DNA of 64,000 nucleotides from the NCBI GenBank assembly GCA_902569785.1, contig CACFVO010000003.1, positions 34,750 to 98,749 on the forward strand, read 5' to 3'. Shown piece by piece: positions 43,892 through 54,797 of this stretch (within the stretch, counting starts at the first letter, position 1; each line of letters starts with the position of its first letter). A program made the position numbers and the translations under genes. The DNA is from an uncultured Pelagibacteraceae bacterium (GTDB lineage: Bacteria > Pseudomonadota > Alphaproteobacteria > Pelagibacterales > Pelagibacteraceae). The notes below the pieces were generated by a model that was not told the origin of the DNA, did no database searches, and saw only the letters and a list, made by a program, of their open reading frames with translations.

Positions 43892-45418
43892 TTAATTTGT
43901 TCTAAAATTTCTTATTTTTAATACTCCTGTTAAATAACACGATATCAAATAAACACTAGCAACAAAACAAACAATAATCAGTAAATAAACTGATTTATAT
44001 TTATAAGTATAGTCTAAATAATCTGAATAATAATCTAAAGCGAACGTCAAAAGAAAAGACATCAAAATTGTACTTAAAATTATTTTGAAAATATTTTTTG
44101 GTAGATAGCTTTTTAGCAATAAATAATTTTTCTCATTTAGAAAATATATATAAATCATCACGCCAATCCATGTGGAGATAGATGTGGCAATTGGAATTAT
44201 AATAAAACCAATTTTTTTGAAGAAAGTTATGCTTATTAAAATGTTTAATAGAACTATAAAAGCAGAAATATAAAATGGTGTCTTTGTATTATTTCTTGCA
44301 AAAAAGAAGTTTGATAAAATCTTAATAAGAGCAAACGCAGGTATTCCGTAACCAAAATATTTCAAGGCAGAAGATGTCATATTAATATTTTCAATATTAA
44401 AAGAACCATATCCAAATAATGCATTCACAATTTGTTCCGAAGCTAAAATTAAACCTAAGCTAGCTGGTATCGATAATAAAAGAGAGAGTTCTATAGATCT
44501 GCTCTGAATATTGGAAATTTTTAAAATATTTTTCTGTTTAAAGGCTTTTGATAAAACTGGTAAAGAAACAGTTCCTACAGCTATACCTGCAATAGCTAAA
44601 TTGATCTGATAAATTCGATCAGCATAATATAGATAAGATACTGCACTCGCTTCAAAAGAAGCTATAATTGTGCCAACTAAAATATTTATCTGTGTAACTC
44701 CTGAAGATAAAATACTAGGTAAAAGTTTTTTAAAAAAAAATTTTACTTTACTACTTAATTTAATTTTAAATTCAACAGATGGTTTGTAATATTTTCTTGT
44801 AAAGAATGTTAAAAATAATAGTTGAATTATTCCTGATAAAGTAACTCCATAAGATAATTGCTTAGCAAAATCTAAATTAAAAAAATAAGAAATTAATAGA
44901 GTTAATATCAAAACAATATTTAGTATTATTGGGGCAGCGGCAGCGGCGGCAAATTTATTATTAGAATTTAAAATTCCCGAAAAAAAAGATGAGATACTTA
45001 CAAATAATAAAAAAGGAAATGTTATTCTTGTAAATTCTACAGCAAGATTAAATTTTTCACTATTTTCAAAAAATCCTGGTGCAATTAAATAAACTAGATA
45101 GGGTGTAAATATCTCAACAAGTAAAATTATTAGAAAAAGTACTAAAATTAAAATATTTAAAACTTCGTCAGCAAATTTTTTTCCATTCATCTGATCTTGA
45201 GTTTTTGCAGAAACATAGCTTGGTATAAATGCAGCATTAAATGTTCCCTCTGCAAATAAACGCCTAAATGTGTTTGGTAGTCTAAAGGCGACAAAAAATG
45301 CGTCTGCATAAACTGATGCACCTAAAAATATTGCAATTAATATATCTCTAAGATAACCTAAAACCCTACTTAGCAAGGTAAAAAAACTAAAAACATATGT
45401 TGATGATAACAAGTTCAT
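43892..45418 (-). CDS. murJ: Lipid II flippase MurJ
   Basis: TLLSRVLGYLRDILIAIFLGAS, FRLPNTFRRLFAEGTFNAAFIPSY. Confidence 0.96.
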   Translation of the reverse strand: MNLLSSTYVFSFFTLLSRVLGYLRDILIAIFLGASVYADAFFVAFRLPNTFRRLFAEGTFNAAFIPSYVSAKTQDQMNGKKFADEVLNILILVLFLIILLVEIFTPYLVYLIAPGFFENSEKFNLAVEFTRITFPFLLFVSISSFFSGILNSNNKFAAAAAAPIILNIVLILTLLISYFFNLDFAKQLSYGVTLSGIIQLLFLTFFTRKYYKPSVEFKIKLSSKVKFFFKKLLPSILSSGVTQINILVGTIIASFEASAVSYLYYADRIYQINLAIAGIAVGTVSLPVLSKAFKQKNILKISNIQSRSIELSLLLSIPASLGLILASEQIVNALFGYGSFNIENINMTSSALKYFGYGIPAFALIKILSNFFFARNNTKTPFYISAFIVLLNILISITFFKKIGFIIIPIATSISTWIGVMIYIYFLNEKNYLLLKSYLPKNIFKIILSTILMSFLLTFALDYYSDYLDYTYKYKSVYLLIIVCFVASVYLISCYLTGVLKIRNFRTN

Positions 45419-45494
45419 ATTAATTCTAAATTAAGCCACAAATAATAAATAAATAATTCTATGCTATTAATTATATTACATGCTCATAATTTAA

Positions 45495-47777
45495 ATGACA
45501 AAAAAATCCAAGATTGATCATTATTCAGATAAAGAGGCACTTGATTTTCATATAAAAGGAAAGTCAGGCAAAATTGAGATAAGCTCTTCAAAACCATTAA
45601 CAACTAAAAGAGATTTGTCTTTAGCATATTCTCCAGGTGTTGCGGCTCCAGTTAAAGAAATAGCAAGAAACCCTGAACTTGTTTACGACTATACTAGTAA
45701 AGGTAACTTGGTTGCTGTTATCAGTAATGGTTCCGCAATATTAGGTCTTGGTAACCTTGGCTCTCTTGCATCAAAACCTGTCATGGAGGGAAAATCTGTA
45801 CTATTTAAAAGATTTGCTGATATTGACTCTATTGATATTGAAATTAATAATAACAAAACAGACTCTATAATTGAAACAATTAAAAATATAAGTGGAACTT
45901 TTGGTGGTATAAATCTAGAGGATATTGCTGCACCTGATTGTTTTATTATCGAACAAAAACTAAAAGAAGTTTTAGATATACCTATTTTTCACGATGACCA
46001 ACATGGAACTGCAATTATTACTACTGCAGCTTTGATCAATGCCTTAGATGTTTCTGGAAAAAAAATTAACAATGTAAAAATTGTTGTTAACGGAGCAGGA
46101 GCATCTGCCCAAGCATGTACAAATTTATTTAAAAGTTCTGGTGTTAAAAGTGAGAACATTATTATGTGTGACAGTAAAGGAGTGATTTATAAAGGTAGAG
46201 AAAATATTGATCAATTTAAATCTGCTTTTGCAATAGACACCAATCTAAGAACCTTGGGCGAAGCAATTAAAAATGCTGACGTTTTTTTAGGTTTATCTGC
46301 TAAAGATGTTGTCTCTAAAGAAATGGTAAAGTCTATGGCAAAAAGTCCAATAATATTTGCATGTGCTAATCCTGATCCTGAAATTAAACCAGAAATTATA
46401 GAGGAAGTAAGATCTGATGCAATAATAGCAACTGGTAGATCTGATTATCCAAATCAAGTGAATAACTTAATTGGTTTTCCATATATATTTAGAGGAGCTC
46501 TAGATGTTAGAGCAAAAGAAATTAATGAAGAAATGAAAGTTGCTGCCGCAAAAGCAATTGCCTTATTAGCAAGAGAAGATGTTCCTGACGAAGTCGTATC
46601 TGCTTACGGTGGAGATAGACCTAAATATGGAAAAAATTATATTATACCTTCTACTTTTGATCCAAGATTAATAAGTGTAATTCCCTCTGCTGTAGCTAAG
46701 GCTGCTATGGAAAGTGGAGTAGCTAGAAAAAAAATTAAAGACTTTGATGTTTATAAAGATGAATTAATTAATCGGTTAGACCCATCTATGTCCATTATGC
46801 AAGGTATCAATGCAAAAGTGAGAAAAAATCCGAAAAAAGTTATATTTGCTGAAGGAGAAGATGAAAATATGCTAAAGGCTGCTATTGAATTTGGAAAAAA
46901 TAAACTTGGAACGCCTATATTAATTGGAGCTGAAAAAAGGATTAAAGAACAATTAAAAAAAATCGGATTAGATGAAAACTACAAAATTGAAATAGTCAAT
47001 TCAACTGACAAAGAAAAAAGACAAAAATATGTAAATCATTTATACAAAAGATTACAACGAGAAGGTCAATTGGAGAGAGATGTTGATCGTCTAGTGAGAA
47101 ATGATCGAATTGCTTGGGGAGCTTCGATGATTGCATGTAATGATGCAGATGCCATGGTCACAGGAAATATTAGGCATTATACGGCTTCAATAGAAAAATT
47201 AAAAAAAGTTGTTGATCCAAGACCTGGAGAAGAAATTTTTGGTATGACAATGATAAACTCTAAAGGGAAAACTATTCTAGTAGCAGATACAAATGTGCAA
47301 GATTTTCCTTCGGCTCAAAGGCTGGCCAATGTTTCAAAATCTTGTGTGCGAGTAGCTAGATTATTTGGTTTCGATCCTAAAGTTGCATTTCTTTCTCATT
47401 CTACTTTTGGTAAACCTGTATCGAAGAATACTAAGCATGTAAGAGATGCTATTGAATTATTGAAAAAAGAAAAAGTAGACTTTGATTTTGACGGAGAAAT
47501 GCAACCCGATGTTGCTTTAAATCCAGTTTATCAAGAGATTTACCCTTTCTCTAAAATAGTTGGTAAGGCTAATATTTTGATTATGCCAGCATTACATAGT
47601 GCAGCTATCTCCACTAAACTAATGAGAGAGTATGGGGGAGCAAAATTAATTGGACCTCTCTTAATTGGGTTAGGTCTTCCAATAGAAGTCGCTCCACTTA
47701 GATCAAGTACTTCAGATATTTTAAATTTGGCTTCTGTAGCTGCTTACTCTTCAGACATAATTGACTATTCAAATTAA
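45495..47777 (+). CDS. maeB: NADP-dependent malic enzyme with phosphotransacetylase-like domain
   Basis: LAYSPGVAAPVKEI, FHDDQHGTAIITTAAL, C-terminal PTA domain. Confidence 0.95.
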   Translation: MTKKSKIDHYSDKEALDFHIKGKSGKIEISSSKPLTTKRDLSLAYSPGVAAPVKEIARNPELVYDYTSKGNLVAVISNGSAILGLGNLGSLASKPVMEGKSVLFKRFADIDSIDIEINNNKTDSIIETIKNISGTFGGINLEDIAAPDCFIIEQKLKEVLDIPIFHDDQHGTAIITTAALINALDVSGKKINNVKIVVNGAGASAQACTNLFKSSGVKSENIIMCDSKGVIYKGRENIDQFKSAFAIDTNLRTLGEAIKNADVFLGLSAKDVVSKEMVKSMAKSPIIFACANPDPEIKPEIIEEVRSDAIIATGRSDYPNQVNNLIGFPYIFRGALDVRAKEINEEMKVAAAKAIALLAREDVPDEVVSAYGGDRPKYGKNYIIPSTFDPRLISVIPSAVAKAAMESGVARKKIKDFDVYKDELINRLDPSMSIMQGINAKVRKNPKKVIFAEGEDENMLKAAIEFGKNKLGTPILIGAEKRIKEQLKKIGLDENYKIEIVNSTDKEKRQKYVNHLYKRLQREGQLERDVDRLVRNDRIAWGASMIACNDADAMVTGNIRHYTASIEKLKKVVDPRPGEEIFGMTMINSKGKTILVADTNVQDFPSAQRLANVSKSCVRVARLFGFDPKVAFLSHSTFGKPVSKNTKHVRDAIELLKKEKVDFDFDGEMQPDVALNPVYQEIYPFSKIVGKANILIMPALHSAAISTKLMREYGGAKLIGPLLIGLGLPIEVAPLRSSTSDILNLASVAAYSSDIIDYSN

Positions 47778-48352
47778 AGTTTATTCCGACTTAATTCATT
47801 AGCTAAGTATATGGATGGAATGATATCCTTAACATCATATATCTTATTAGCTTCATTAATTACTTCTTTTTTTTCTTCCTCATCCATTGCTATACCAAAA
47901 ATGTAAATATTTTTATTGATAGTTTCTAAAGTATAATTTCTTGCCTTAGTCTTTTTATTAAATATTAAGGCAGATCTTAATTGACTAGTAATTAATATGT
48001 CTTTCGCAGTGCTTTTAAAATTACTTTGCCCTTTAATACTAATTGCATTTTTTACTGACCTAACTCCCTTTGTTTCCCAGGCCATTTTTGTTATTTTAAT
48101 TTTTTCTTCTGGTTCATCTACTTTTCCAGATAAAAATATCCTACCATCAATTACTTCTGATTGAACAGTTAAAAAATATTTTTTGTCAGTCAAAGCAAGC
48201 CTTGCATTTAAATTTTTTTGCATGATGGTGTCATCAATTTGCATTCCAATAGTCCTAGGATCAAATGTTATGTCTACACCTGTGCCGAATCTACCAACAG
48301 AAGTACAAGAAACTAATAAAAATATTAATAATAAACTAGTTATTTTTTTCAT
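47774..48352 (-). CDS. BON-domain lipoprotein
   Basis: Lipobox LLVSCTS; two BON-like repeats. Confidence 0.85.
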   Translation of the reverse strand: MKKITSLLLIFLLVSCTSVGRFGTGVDITFDPRTIGMQIDDTIMQKNLNARLALTDKKYFLTVQSEVIDGRIFLSGKVDEPEEKIKITKMAWETKGVRSVKNAISIKGQSNFKSTAKDILITSQLRSALIFNKKTKARNYTLETINKNIYIFGIAMDEEEKKEVINEANKIYDVKDIIPSIYLANELSRNKL

Positions 48353-48420
48353 TTTTTTTTATGTTTAAACATATTTGATAAATCTTCTTTTTATTAACTT
48401 TTTCTCTCTCAAATAATAAT

Positions 48421-49152
48421 TCAACAATACAATTTAGCTTTCGTAATAATTTTTTTTTCATCAAAAAATTTATCTTTAATATTTTTTTCTGATATTACAA
48501 TAGTTAACTCACCTTTAATTTGACTTTTAAACATATTAATTTTATCTACATCTTCTCTATAAAATGTCTCATGTAGCTTTGTAATTTCTTTAGCAATAAA
48601 TAATTTTCGACCTGAAAAAAAATTTTTAAATTTTTTTAAATAAAAATTAATCTTAATAGCAGGTATAAAGAACACTTGAGAAAAACTTAATTGACTAAGA
48701 GATGACAAAATTTTTTCCAATTCTTTTTCTGTTTTTGGTAAAAAGCCATAAAAAAGAAATTGATCTTTAAAACCAGAAACACTCATCGAAGCAGTGATAG
48801 AAGATACCCCTGGAATTGGAACAATCTGTATATTATTTTTAATACAAGTTTTGATTAGTAATTGTCCTGGGTCTGAAAGCAATGGAGTTCCAGCATCGGA
48901 AATCAAAGACAAAATTTTGCCTTCATTTAAATATTTCATGATTTTTTCAAGTTCTTTTTTTTCATTGAATTTGTGATAAGAAATTAATTTTTTTTTAATT
49001 TGTAAATGATTTAATAACTTTAGAGAGTGTCTAGTGTCTTCACAAAGAATTATATCTGACTTTTTTAATACATCTATTGCTCTTAAAGTAATATCATCAA
49101 GATTTCCAATGGGAGTTGAAACAATATATAATCTTTGTGTAGATAGTTTCAT
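48421..49152 (-). CDS. rsmI: 16S rRNA 2'-O-methyltransferase RsmI, C-terminus frame-disrupted
   Basis: LYIVSTPIGNLDDITLRAIDVLKKSD, CEDTRHSLKLL, SDAGTPLLSDPG; C-terminal domain continues in the +1 frame down to 48336. Confidence 0.92.
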   Translation of the reverse strand: MKLSTQRLYIVSTPIGNLDDITLRAIDVLKKSDIILCEDTRHSLKLLNHLQIKKKLISYHKFNEKKELEKIMKYLNEGKILSLISDAGTPLLSDPGQLLIKTCIKNNIQIVPIPGVSSITASMSVSGFKDQFLFYGFLPKTEKELEKILSSLSQLSFSQVFFIPAIKINFYLKKFKNFFSGRKLFIAKEITKLHETFYREDVDKINMFKSQIKGELTIVISEKNIKDKFFDEKKIITKAKLYC

Positions 49153-49155
49153 TTT

Positions 49156-50310
49156 ATGAAAAATAAATTTTTAGTAATAGTATCTTATTTATTAATCTTT
49201 TTTAATTCTAATTTATTAAGTGAAGAAAATAATAATGCTCTTAAAATAGGTCTTCTTGCACCTTTAAGTGGAGAATATAAAGAGCTAGGAAATTCTTTGT
49301 TATACTCTTTGCAGTTAGCGTTAAATGAAATTAACGACAAAAATGTTTATATAATACCTCAAGACTCGGGCTCTAATAATAAAAAAAAATTAAATGAGGC
49401 GGTTAAAGAAATTAGATCAAAAGATGTTAATATTGTAATTGGTCCAATTAATAATGAAGACTTTGAAGAAGTCAAAAAGTTTAATGACGTCGTTTTTATT
49501 TCACCATCAAACATAGATCCTGAATTTCAACAAAATGTAATTAGCATTGGTATTAGTTTTGAGTCTCAAATGATGACTTTGGTAAAATTTATTAAAAAAC
49601 AAAAAAAAAGTAAAACTGTAATTCTTATACCAAGAAACAATTATACAAATTTAATTGAAAAAAAATTAGGTAAATTAAACTTAAATGAATATAAAATATT
49701 TAAATATAATCCTGATCCGAAAATTCTAACTGGTGAAATTGAAATACTTACAAATTATTCACAAAGAAAAAAAAATCTAGAATTAAGAAAAAAACTTTTT
49801 GAAGATAAAGAAGATGAGCAGTCAAAACGTCAATTAAAAAGACTAGAACAAAAATATACTTTAGGGGATGTAAGTTTTGACTCTGTAATTATAATTGATT
49901 TTGGAAATAGTTTAAAAAGTGTTTTAACTTCATTAATATTTACAGATGTTGATCAAGAAAAAGTTTTATTTACGACTCTCAATCAATGGTTTGATGAAAG
50001 TATTTTTTATGAAAATACTGTAAAGAATTTATATTACCCATCAGTAAATTATAAAGAATTTAAAAAATACAAAGAAAACTATTTTAAAACATTTAATAAT
50101 TTTCCAAGCGAAATAACAATTTTAGCCTATGATGCTTTAGGTTTGATTTATTATGTTTGGAAAAAGAACGGAAAAATAAACTCAGTAAATGACTTCTCAT
50201 TTAAAGGAAAAATCAAAGGTAAAATTGGAACTTTCAGTTTTAATAATAAAAAGATAATACAGGATTTAAATATCTATAAGGTTGAAAACAATCAATTTAA
50301 AAAATTTTAA
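49156..50310 (+). CDS. LppC/LpoA-like penicillin-binding protein activator (periplasmic binding fold)
   Basis: Signal peptide; KIGLLAPLSGEYKELGNSLLYSLQLALNEI. Confidence 0.85.
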   Translation: MKNKFLVIVSYLLIFFNSNLLSEENNNALKIGLLAPLSGEYKELGNSLLYSLQLALNEINDKNVYIIPQDSGSNNKKKLNEAVKEIRSKDVNIVIGPINNEDFEEVKKFNDVVFISPSNIDPEFQQNVISIGISFESQMMTLVKFIKKQKKSKTVILIPRNNYTNLIEKKLGKLNLNEYKIFKYNPDPKILTGEIEILTNYSQRKKNLELRKKLFEDKEDEQSKRQLKRLEQKYTLGDVSFDSVIIIDFGNSLKSVLTSLIFTDVDQEKVLFTTLNQWFDESIFYENTVKNLYYPSVNYKEFKKYKENYFKTFNNFPSEITILAYDALGLIYYVWKKNGKINSVNDFSFKGKIKGKIGTFSFNNKKIIQDLNIYKVENNQFKKF

Positions 50311-50875
50311 CCCTTTTTTTTATTTTTTTAAAAGCAATATACCTATGGTCAATTTTAATTTTTTGTGATTTGGGCATTTGACCAAAAGTAATAGATTCTG
50401 AATGAGGAATAAATATTGGATCATAACCAAAGCCTTTGTTTCCAAGAATTTTATGGGAAATTGATCCTTTGATTTGACCTGTAACCGTAATTATTTTTCC
50501 CTTAGGATATTTTAAGGACAAGCAACATACGAAAGTTGCAGATCTATTTGTTTTCTTTTTCATCTTTTTTAATATAAATCTCATTGCATTGGAAAAACTT
50601 CCATATTTTTTTGCCCATCTAGCTGAATAAATTCCTGGCTTTCCCTTTAAAGCATTAATACATAGTCCTGAGTCATCAGAAATAACAGGCAAACTAGTAA
50701 ATCTGGAAAAATAATTTACCTTTAATTGAGCATTGGCTGAAAAGGTTTTTCCAGTTTCTTTGGGGCTTTTAATCTTAAGTTTTTGAGGTGAGATCTTCTT
50801 TATTTTATTAGATATTAAATAACTTATTTCTTTAAATTTACCTTTGTTATGAGTGCCAATTAAAATTTTTTTCAT
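50297..50875 (-). CDS. rdgB: dITP/XTP pyrophosphatase
   Basis: IGTHNKGKFKEI, SDDSGLCINALKGKPGIYSARWA, GFGYDPIFIP. Confidence 0.95.
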   Translation of the reverse strand: MKKILIGTHNKGKFKEISYLISNKIKKISPQKLKIKSPKETGKTFSANAQLKVNYFSRFTSLPVISDDSGLCINALKGKPGIYSARWAKKYGSFSNAMRFILKKMKKKTNRSATFVCCLSLKYPKGKIITVTGQIKGSISHKILGNKGFGYDPIFIPHSESITFGQMPKSQKIKIDHRYIAFKKIKKRVKIF

Positions 50876-50916
50876 CTATATCTAGTAATTTAAAATTAAC
50901 TCACTATATAGCAATT

Positions 50917-51498
50917 ATGATGAGTGAAAATAATAAAAAAGACCAAACCGATCTTAAAGAGAATGTTGAAAAAAGCCAAATTCCAAAAGAAGAAAAATCA
51001 GTTGAAGAAAAACTTAAGGAATCTGATGATAAATTATTAAGATCATTGGCGGAGATAGAAAATCAAAGACGTAGATTTGAAAAAGAAATTAAAGATGCAT
51101 TTGAATTTGGATCATTTAACTTTGCAAAAGAAAGTTTGGCAATTTTAGATAATCTACAAAGAGCAAAATTAGCAATCAAAAATGATGAAAATTTAAAAAA
51201 AAATAAAGATTTAGATAAATTTTTAGAAAATATAACAATTATAGAAAAAGATTTGATTAATATATTTGAGAAAAATAGAATTAAAAAAATTGATACAAAA
51301 AATAAAAAATTTGACCCAAATTTACATCAGGCTATGTCAGAAATTGAAGATGAAAGCAAAGATACAGGAAGTATTCTTCAAGAAATACAATCTGGCTATA
51401 TGCTAGGTGATAGGCTTCTAAGACCTGCGTTAGTAAATGTTGCAAAGAAAAAAACAACGAAAAAAGAGGAAAAAAATCAAAAAAATGCAGATAAATAG
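50917..51498 (+). CDS. grpE: Nucleotide exchange factor GrpE
   Basis: Coiled-coil N-terminus, LAEIENQRRRFEKE, C-terminal SGYMLGDRLLRPALVNVA. Confidence 0.95.
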   Translation: MMSENNKKDQTDLKENVEKSQIPKEEKSVEEKLKESDDKLLRSLAEIENQRRRFEKEIKDAFEFGSFNFAKESLAILDNLQRAKLAIKNDENLKKNKDLDKFLENITIIEKDLINIFEKNRIKKIDTKNKKFDPNLHQAMSEIEDESKDTGSILQEIQSGYMLGDRLLRPALVNVAKKKTTKKEEKNQKNADK

Positions 51499-51559
51499 CC
51501 TTGTAGAAGTAAAAAAAACACCCATATAAAAAAGTACTAATCAAAGGAATTAAAAAAAT

Positions 51560-53476
51560 ATGAGCAAAGTAATTGGAATAGACCTAGGAACAACAAATTC
51601 ATGTGTAGCCATTATGGATGGGTCACAAGCTAAAGTTCTAGAAAATGCTGAAGGAACAAGAACTACTCCTTCAGTTGTAGCCTTTATAGAAAATGATGAA
51701 AAACTTATTGGTCAACCTGCTAAAAGACAAGCTGTGACGAATGCACAAGATACAATATTTGCTACAAAAAGATTAATTGGAAGACCTTTTGAAGATGAAA
51801 CAGTTAAAAAGGATATTGGAAGAGTTCCTTTTAAAATAATTAAATCAAACAATGGGGAAGCTTGGGTCGAAGGTAAAGGAAAGAAATATTCTCCTTCTCA
51901 AATATCAGCTTTCATTCTTCAAAAAATGAAAGAAACTGCAGAAAAATATTTAGGTCAAGCAGTAACTAAAGCTGTGATTACTGTTCCTGCATATTTTAAT
52001 GATGCTCAAAGACAAGCAACAAAAGATGCTGGAAAAATTGCAGGCTTAGAAGTCTTAAGGATTATTAATGAACCAACAGCTGCTGCTTTAGCTTATGGAT
52101 TGGATAAAAAAAACGGACAAAAAATAGCGGTGTACGATTTGGGTGGTGGAACATTTGATGTTTCAATACTAGAAATTGGAGATGGTGTCTTCGAGGTCAA
52201 ATCAACTAATGGTGATACTTTTTTAGGAGGAGAAGATTTTGATGATGCAATAGTTAAATACTTAATAGATGAATTTAAAAAAGATAATGGAATTGATTTA
52301 AGAAATGATAAGTTAGCTTTACAAAGACTAAAAGAAGCTGCGGAAAAAGCAAAAATAGAATTATCTTCTGCGGCACAAACAGAAATAAATTTACCATTTA
52401 TTACAGCTGACAAATCTGGCCCAAAACATGTTAATTTAAAACTTACTAGAGCAAAACTCGAGGCATTGGTGTCTGATCTTGTGGAAAGAACTTTGGAACC
52501 ATGTAAAGTAGCTCTTAAAGATTCTGGATTCTCAGCAGCTGAAATTAATGAAGTGGTGTTGGTAGGTGGAATGACTAGAATGCCCAAAATTGTTGAGACA
52601 GTAAAGAATTTCTTTGGAAAAGAACCAAATAAAAGTGTAAATCCAGATGAAGTAGTTGCTATGGGAGCTGCTATTCAAGCAGGTGTCTTACAAGGTGATG
52701 TCAAAGATGTTTTGTTGTTGGACGTAACTCCATTATCTCTAGGAATAGAAACTTTAGGTGGCGTATCAACTAAGTTAATTGAAAAGAACACAACTATACC
52801 AACTAAAAAAAGCCAAGTATTTTCTACAGCTGAAGACAATCAGCCTGCTGTTTCAATAAGAGTTTTACAGGGTGAAAGAGAAATGGCTTCAGACAACAAA
52901 ATTTTAGGAAATTTTGAGTTAGTAGGAATACCGCCAGCTACAAGAGGAACGCCTCAAATTGAAGTTACATTTGATATCGATGCAAATGGAATTGTAAACG
53001 TTTCTGCAAAAGATAAAGGAACTGGAAAAGAGCAGAAAATTCAAATTCAAGCTTCAGGTGGTTTATCTGAGGAAGAGATCCAAAAAATGGTTAAAGATGC
53101 TGAAGCTAACAAAGAAGCTGATAAAAAGAAAAGAGAGTCGGTCGATGCAAGAAACCAGGCTGATAGTTTAGTTTTTTCAACAGAAAAAAGTCTAAAAGAA
53201 CATGGTGATAAAATTTCAGCCGAAGAGAAAAAAACCATAGAGAATGGAATTGCAGATCTTAAAAAATCTTTGGAAGGAACTGATTCTGAAGATATTAAAA
53301 AGAAAACACAAAGCTTAATCCAAGTTTCAATGAAACTAGGTGAAGCAGTTTACAAAAGTCAGCAAAAACCTGAAACTAAAACAAAAGAAACAAAAGAATC
53401 GAAACAAGAAAATAAAGATAATGTTGTAGATGCAGATTTTGAAGACGTAAAAGAAGACAAAGAAAAAAGCGCCTAA
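51560..53476 (+). CDS. dnaK: Chaperone DnaK
   Basis: [42 protein letters not shown]. Confidence 0.99.
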   Translation: MSKVIGIDLGTTNSCVAIMDGSQAKVLENAEGTRTTPSVVAFIENDEKLIGQPAKRQAVTNAQDTIFATKRLIGRPFEDETVKKDIGRVPFKIIKSNNGEAWVEGKGKKYSPSQISAFILQKMKETAEKYLGQAVTKAVITVPAYFNDAQRQATKDAGKIAGLEVLRIINEPTAAALAYGLDKKNGQKIAVYDLGGGTFDVSILEIGDGVFEVKSTNGDTFLGGEDFDDAIVKYLIDEFKKDNGIDLRNDKLALQRLKEAAEKAKIELSSAAQTEINLPFITADKSGPKHVNLKLTRAKLEALVSDLVERTLEPCKVALKDSGFSAAEINEVVLVGGMTRMPKIVETVKNFFGKEPNKSVNPDEVVAMGAAIQAGVLQGDVKDVLLLDVTPLSLGIETLGGVSTKLIEKNTTIPTKKSQVFSTAEDNQPAVSIRVLQGEREMASDNKILGNFELVGIPPATRGTPQIEVTFDIDANGIVNVSAKDKGTGKEQKIQIQASGGLSEEEIQKMVKDAEANKEADKKKRESVDARNQADSLVFSTEKSLKEHGDKISAEEKKTIENGIADLKKSLEGTDSEDIKKKTQSLIQVSMKLGEAVYKSQQKPETKTKETKESKQENKDNVVDADFEDVKEDKEKSA

Positions 53477-53499
53477 GATAATTAATAAGGAGACGTCCT

Positions 53500-54627
53500 G
53501 TGGCTAAAAGAGATTATTATGATGTCTTGGGTGTAACTAAATCAGCTTCTAAAGAAGAAATTAAAAAAGCCTACCGTAAACTAGCCCTAAAATATCATCC
53601 AGATAAAACAAAGGGCGATAAAAGTTCTGAAGAAAAATTCAAAGAAGCAAGTGAAGCTTATCACGTGCTTTCTGATGAAAAAAGAAAAACAAATTACGAT
53701 CAATTCGGTCATGCTGCTTTTGAAGGAGGCGGAGGAGGTGGTCAAGGTTTTGGAGGATTCGATTTCAATTCCTCTTCATTCTCTGACATCTTTGAAGATT
53801 TTTTTGGAGACTTTGGTAGTAGTGGAACCTCAAGAAGATCTAGTAACAGAGGAAATGATTTAAGATACGATACCAATATAAGTTTAGAAGAAGCTTATAA
53901 AGGATTAGAAAAAAATGTTAAATACACCACGTACAAAAAATGTTCTCCATGCTCGGGTAGTGGAGCAGCAAAAGGATCTAAACCTATAAAATGTAGTTAT
54001 TGCTCTGGAAGAGGTAAAGTAAGAACTAATCAAGGATTTTTTACTATCCAACAAACTTGCCCACAATGTAGTGGTTATGGAGAAACAATAGGAAATCCCT
54101 GTAAAACTTGTAGTGGTAATGGAAAGGTACAAGGAAGTGAAAATGTGACAGTAAAAATTCCTAAAGGTGTTGATGATGGAACTAGAATAAGACTATCTGG
54201 TAAGGGTGAAGCTGGTTCTAAAGGTGGTTCTAGCGGAGATCTTTATCTTTTTATTTCTATCGATAACCATAATATTTTTAAAAGATCTGAGGAGAATTTA
54301 TACTATGAACTTCCAATTTCTTTTTCTGATGCAACTTTAGGAACAACTGTAGAAGTGCCTTCAATCGACGGAGGAAAATCTAAAATTAAAATTCCTGCAG
54401 GAACTCAACATGGCAAACAATTTAGATTAAAAGGGAAAGGTATGCCTGTACTAAGAAGAACTGTTTTTGGAGATTTATACATAAGAGTTATTACTCAAGT
54501 CCCAACATCTCTCTCAAAAAGACAAAAAGAAATATTAGAAGAATTTAATGAAATAGAGTCTAATAAACCTGACCCAGTAATTAAAAGTTTTTTTGAAAAA
54601 GCTAAAAAATTCTGGAAAAGCTCATAA
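53500..54627 (+). CDS. dnaJ: Chaperone DnaJ (GTG start)
   Basis: J-domain HPDKTKGD, four CxxCxGxG-type zinc motifs; GTG after AAGGAGA. Confidence 0.97.
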   Translation: MAKRDYYDVLGVTKSASKEEIKKAYRKLALKYHPDKTKGDKSSEEKFKEASEAYHVLSDEKRKTNYDQFGHAAFEGGGGGGQGFGGFDFNSSSFSDIFEDFFGDFGSSGTSRRSSNRGNDLRYDTNISLEEAYKGLEKNVKYTTYKKCSPCSGSGAAKGSKPIKCSYCSGRGKVRTNQGFFTIQQTCPQCSGYGETIGNPCKTCSGNGKVQGSENVTVKIPKGVDDGTRIRLSGKGEAGSKGGSSGDLYLFISIDNHNIFKRSEENLYYELPISFSDATLGTTVEVPSIDGGKSKIKIPAGTQHGKQFRLKGKGMPVLRRTVFGDLYIRVITQVPTSLSKRQKEILEEFNEIESNKPDPVIKSFFEKAKKFWKSS

Positions 54628-54632
54628 ATAAA

Positions 54633-54797
54633 ATGGAAACCGAGCAAATAATGTCTGCAATATTTTTAATTGCAGTGTTAATTTTAATCTTACCTTCATT
54701 TTTATCTACAAATAATAAGATAAAACAATTTTTAAAAAATTTATCTATTTGGGCTATAATTGTTCTTGTTATTATTGTAATTATAAATCTTGTATAA
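54633..54797 (+). CDS. Small membrane protein, 54 aa (not in the ORF track)
   Basis: METEQIMSAIFLIAVLILILPSFLSTNNKIKQFLKNLSIWAIIVLVIIVIINLV; stop overlaps dapB ATG (TAATG); two hydrophobic segments. Confidence 0.7.
   Translation: METEQIMSAIFLIAVLILILPSFLSTNNKIKQFLKNLSIWAIIVLVIIVIINLV

Noticed and set aside
51499-51559. CIRCE heat-shock operator upstream of grpE/dnaK
   Set aside because: No TTAGCACTC-N9-GAGTGCTAA-like repeat seen in the grpE or dnaK upstream gaps.
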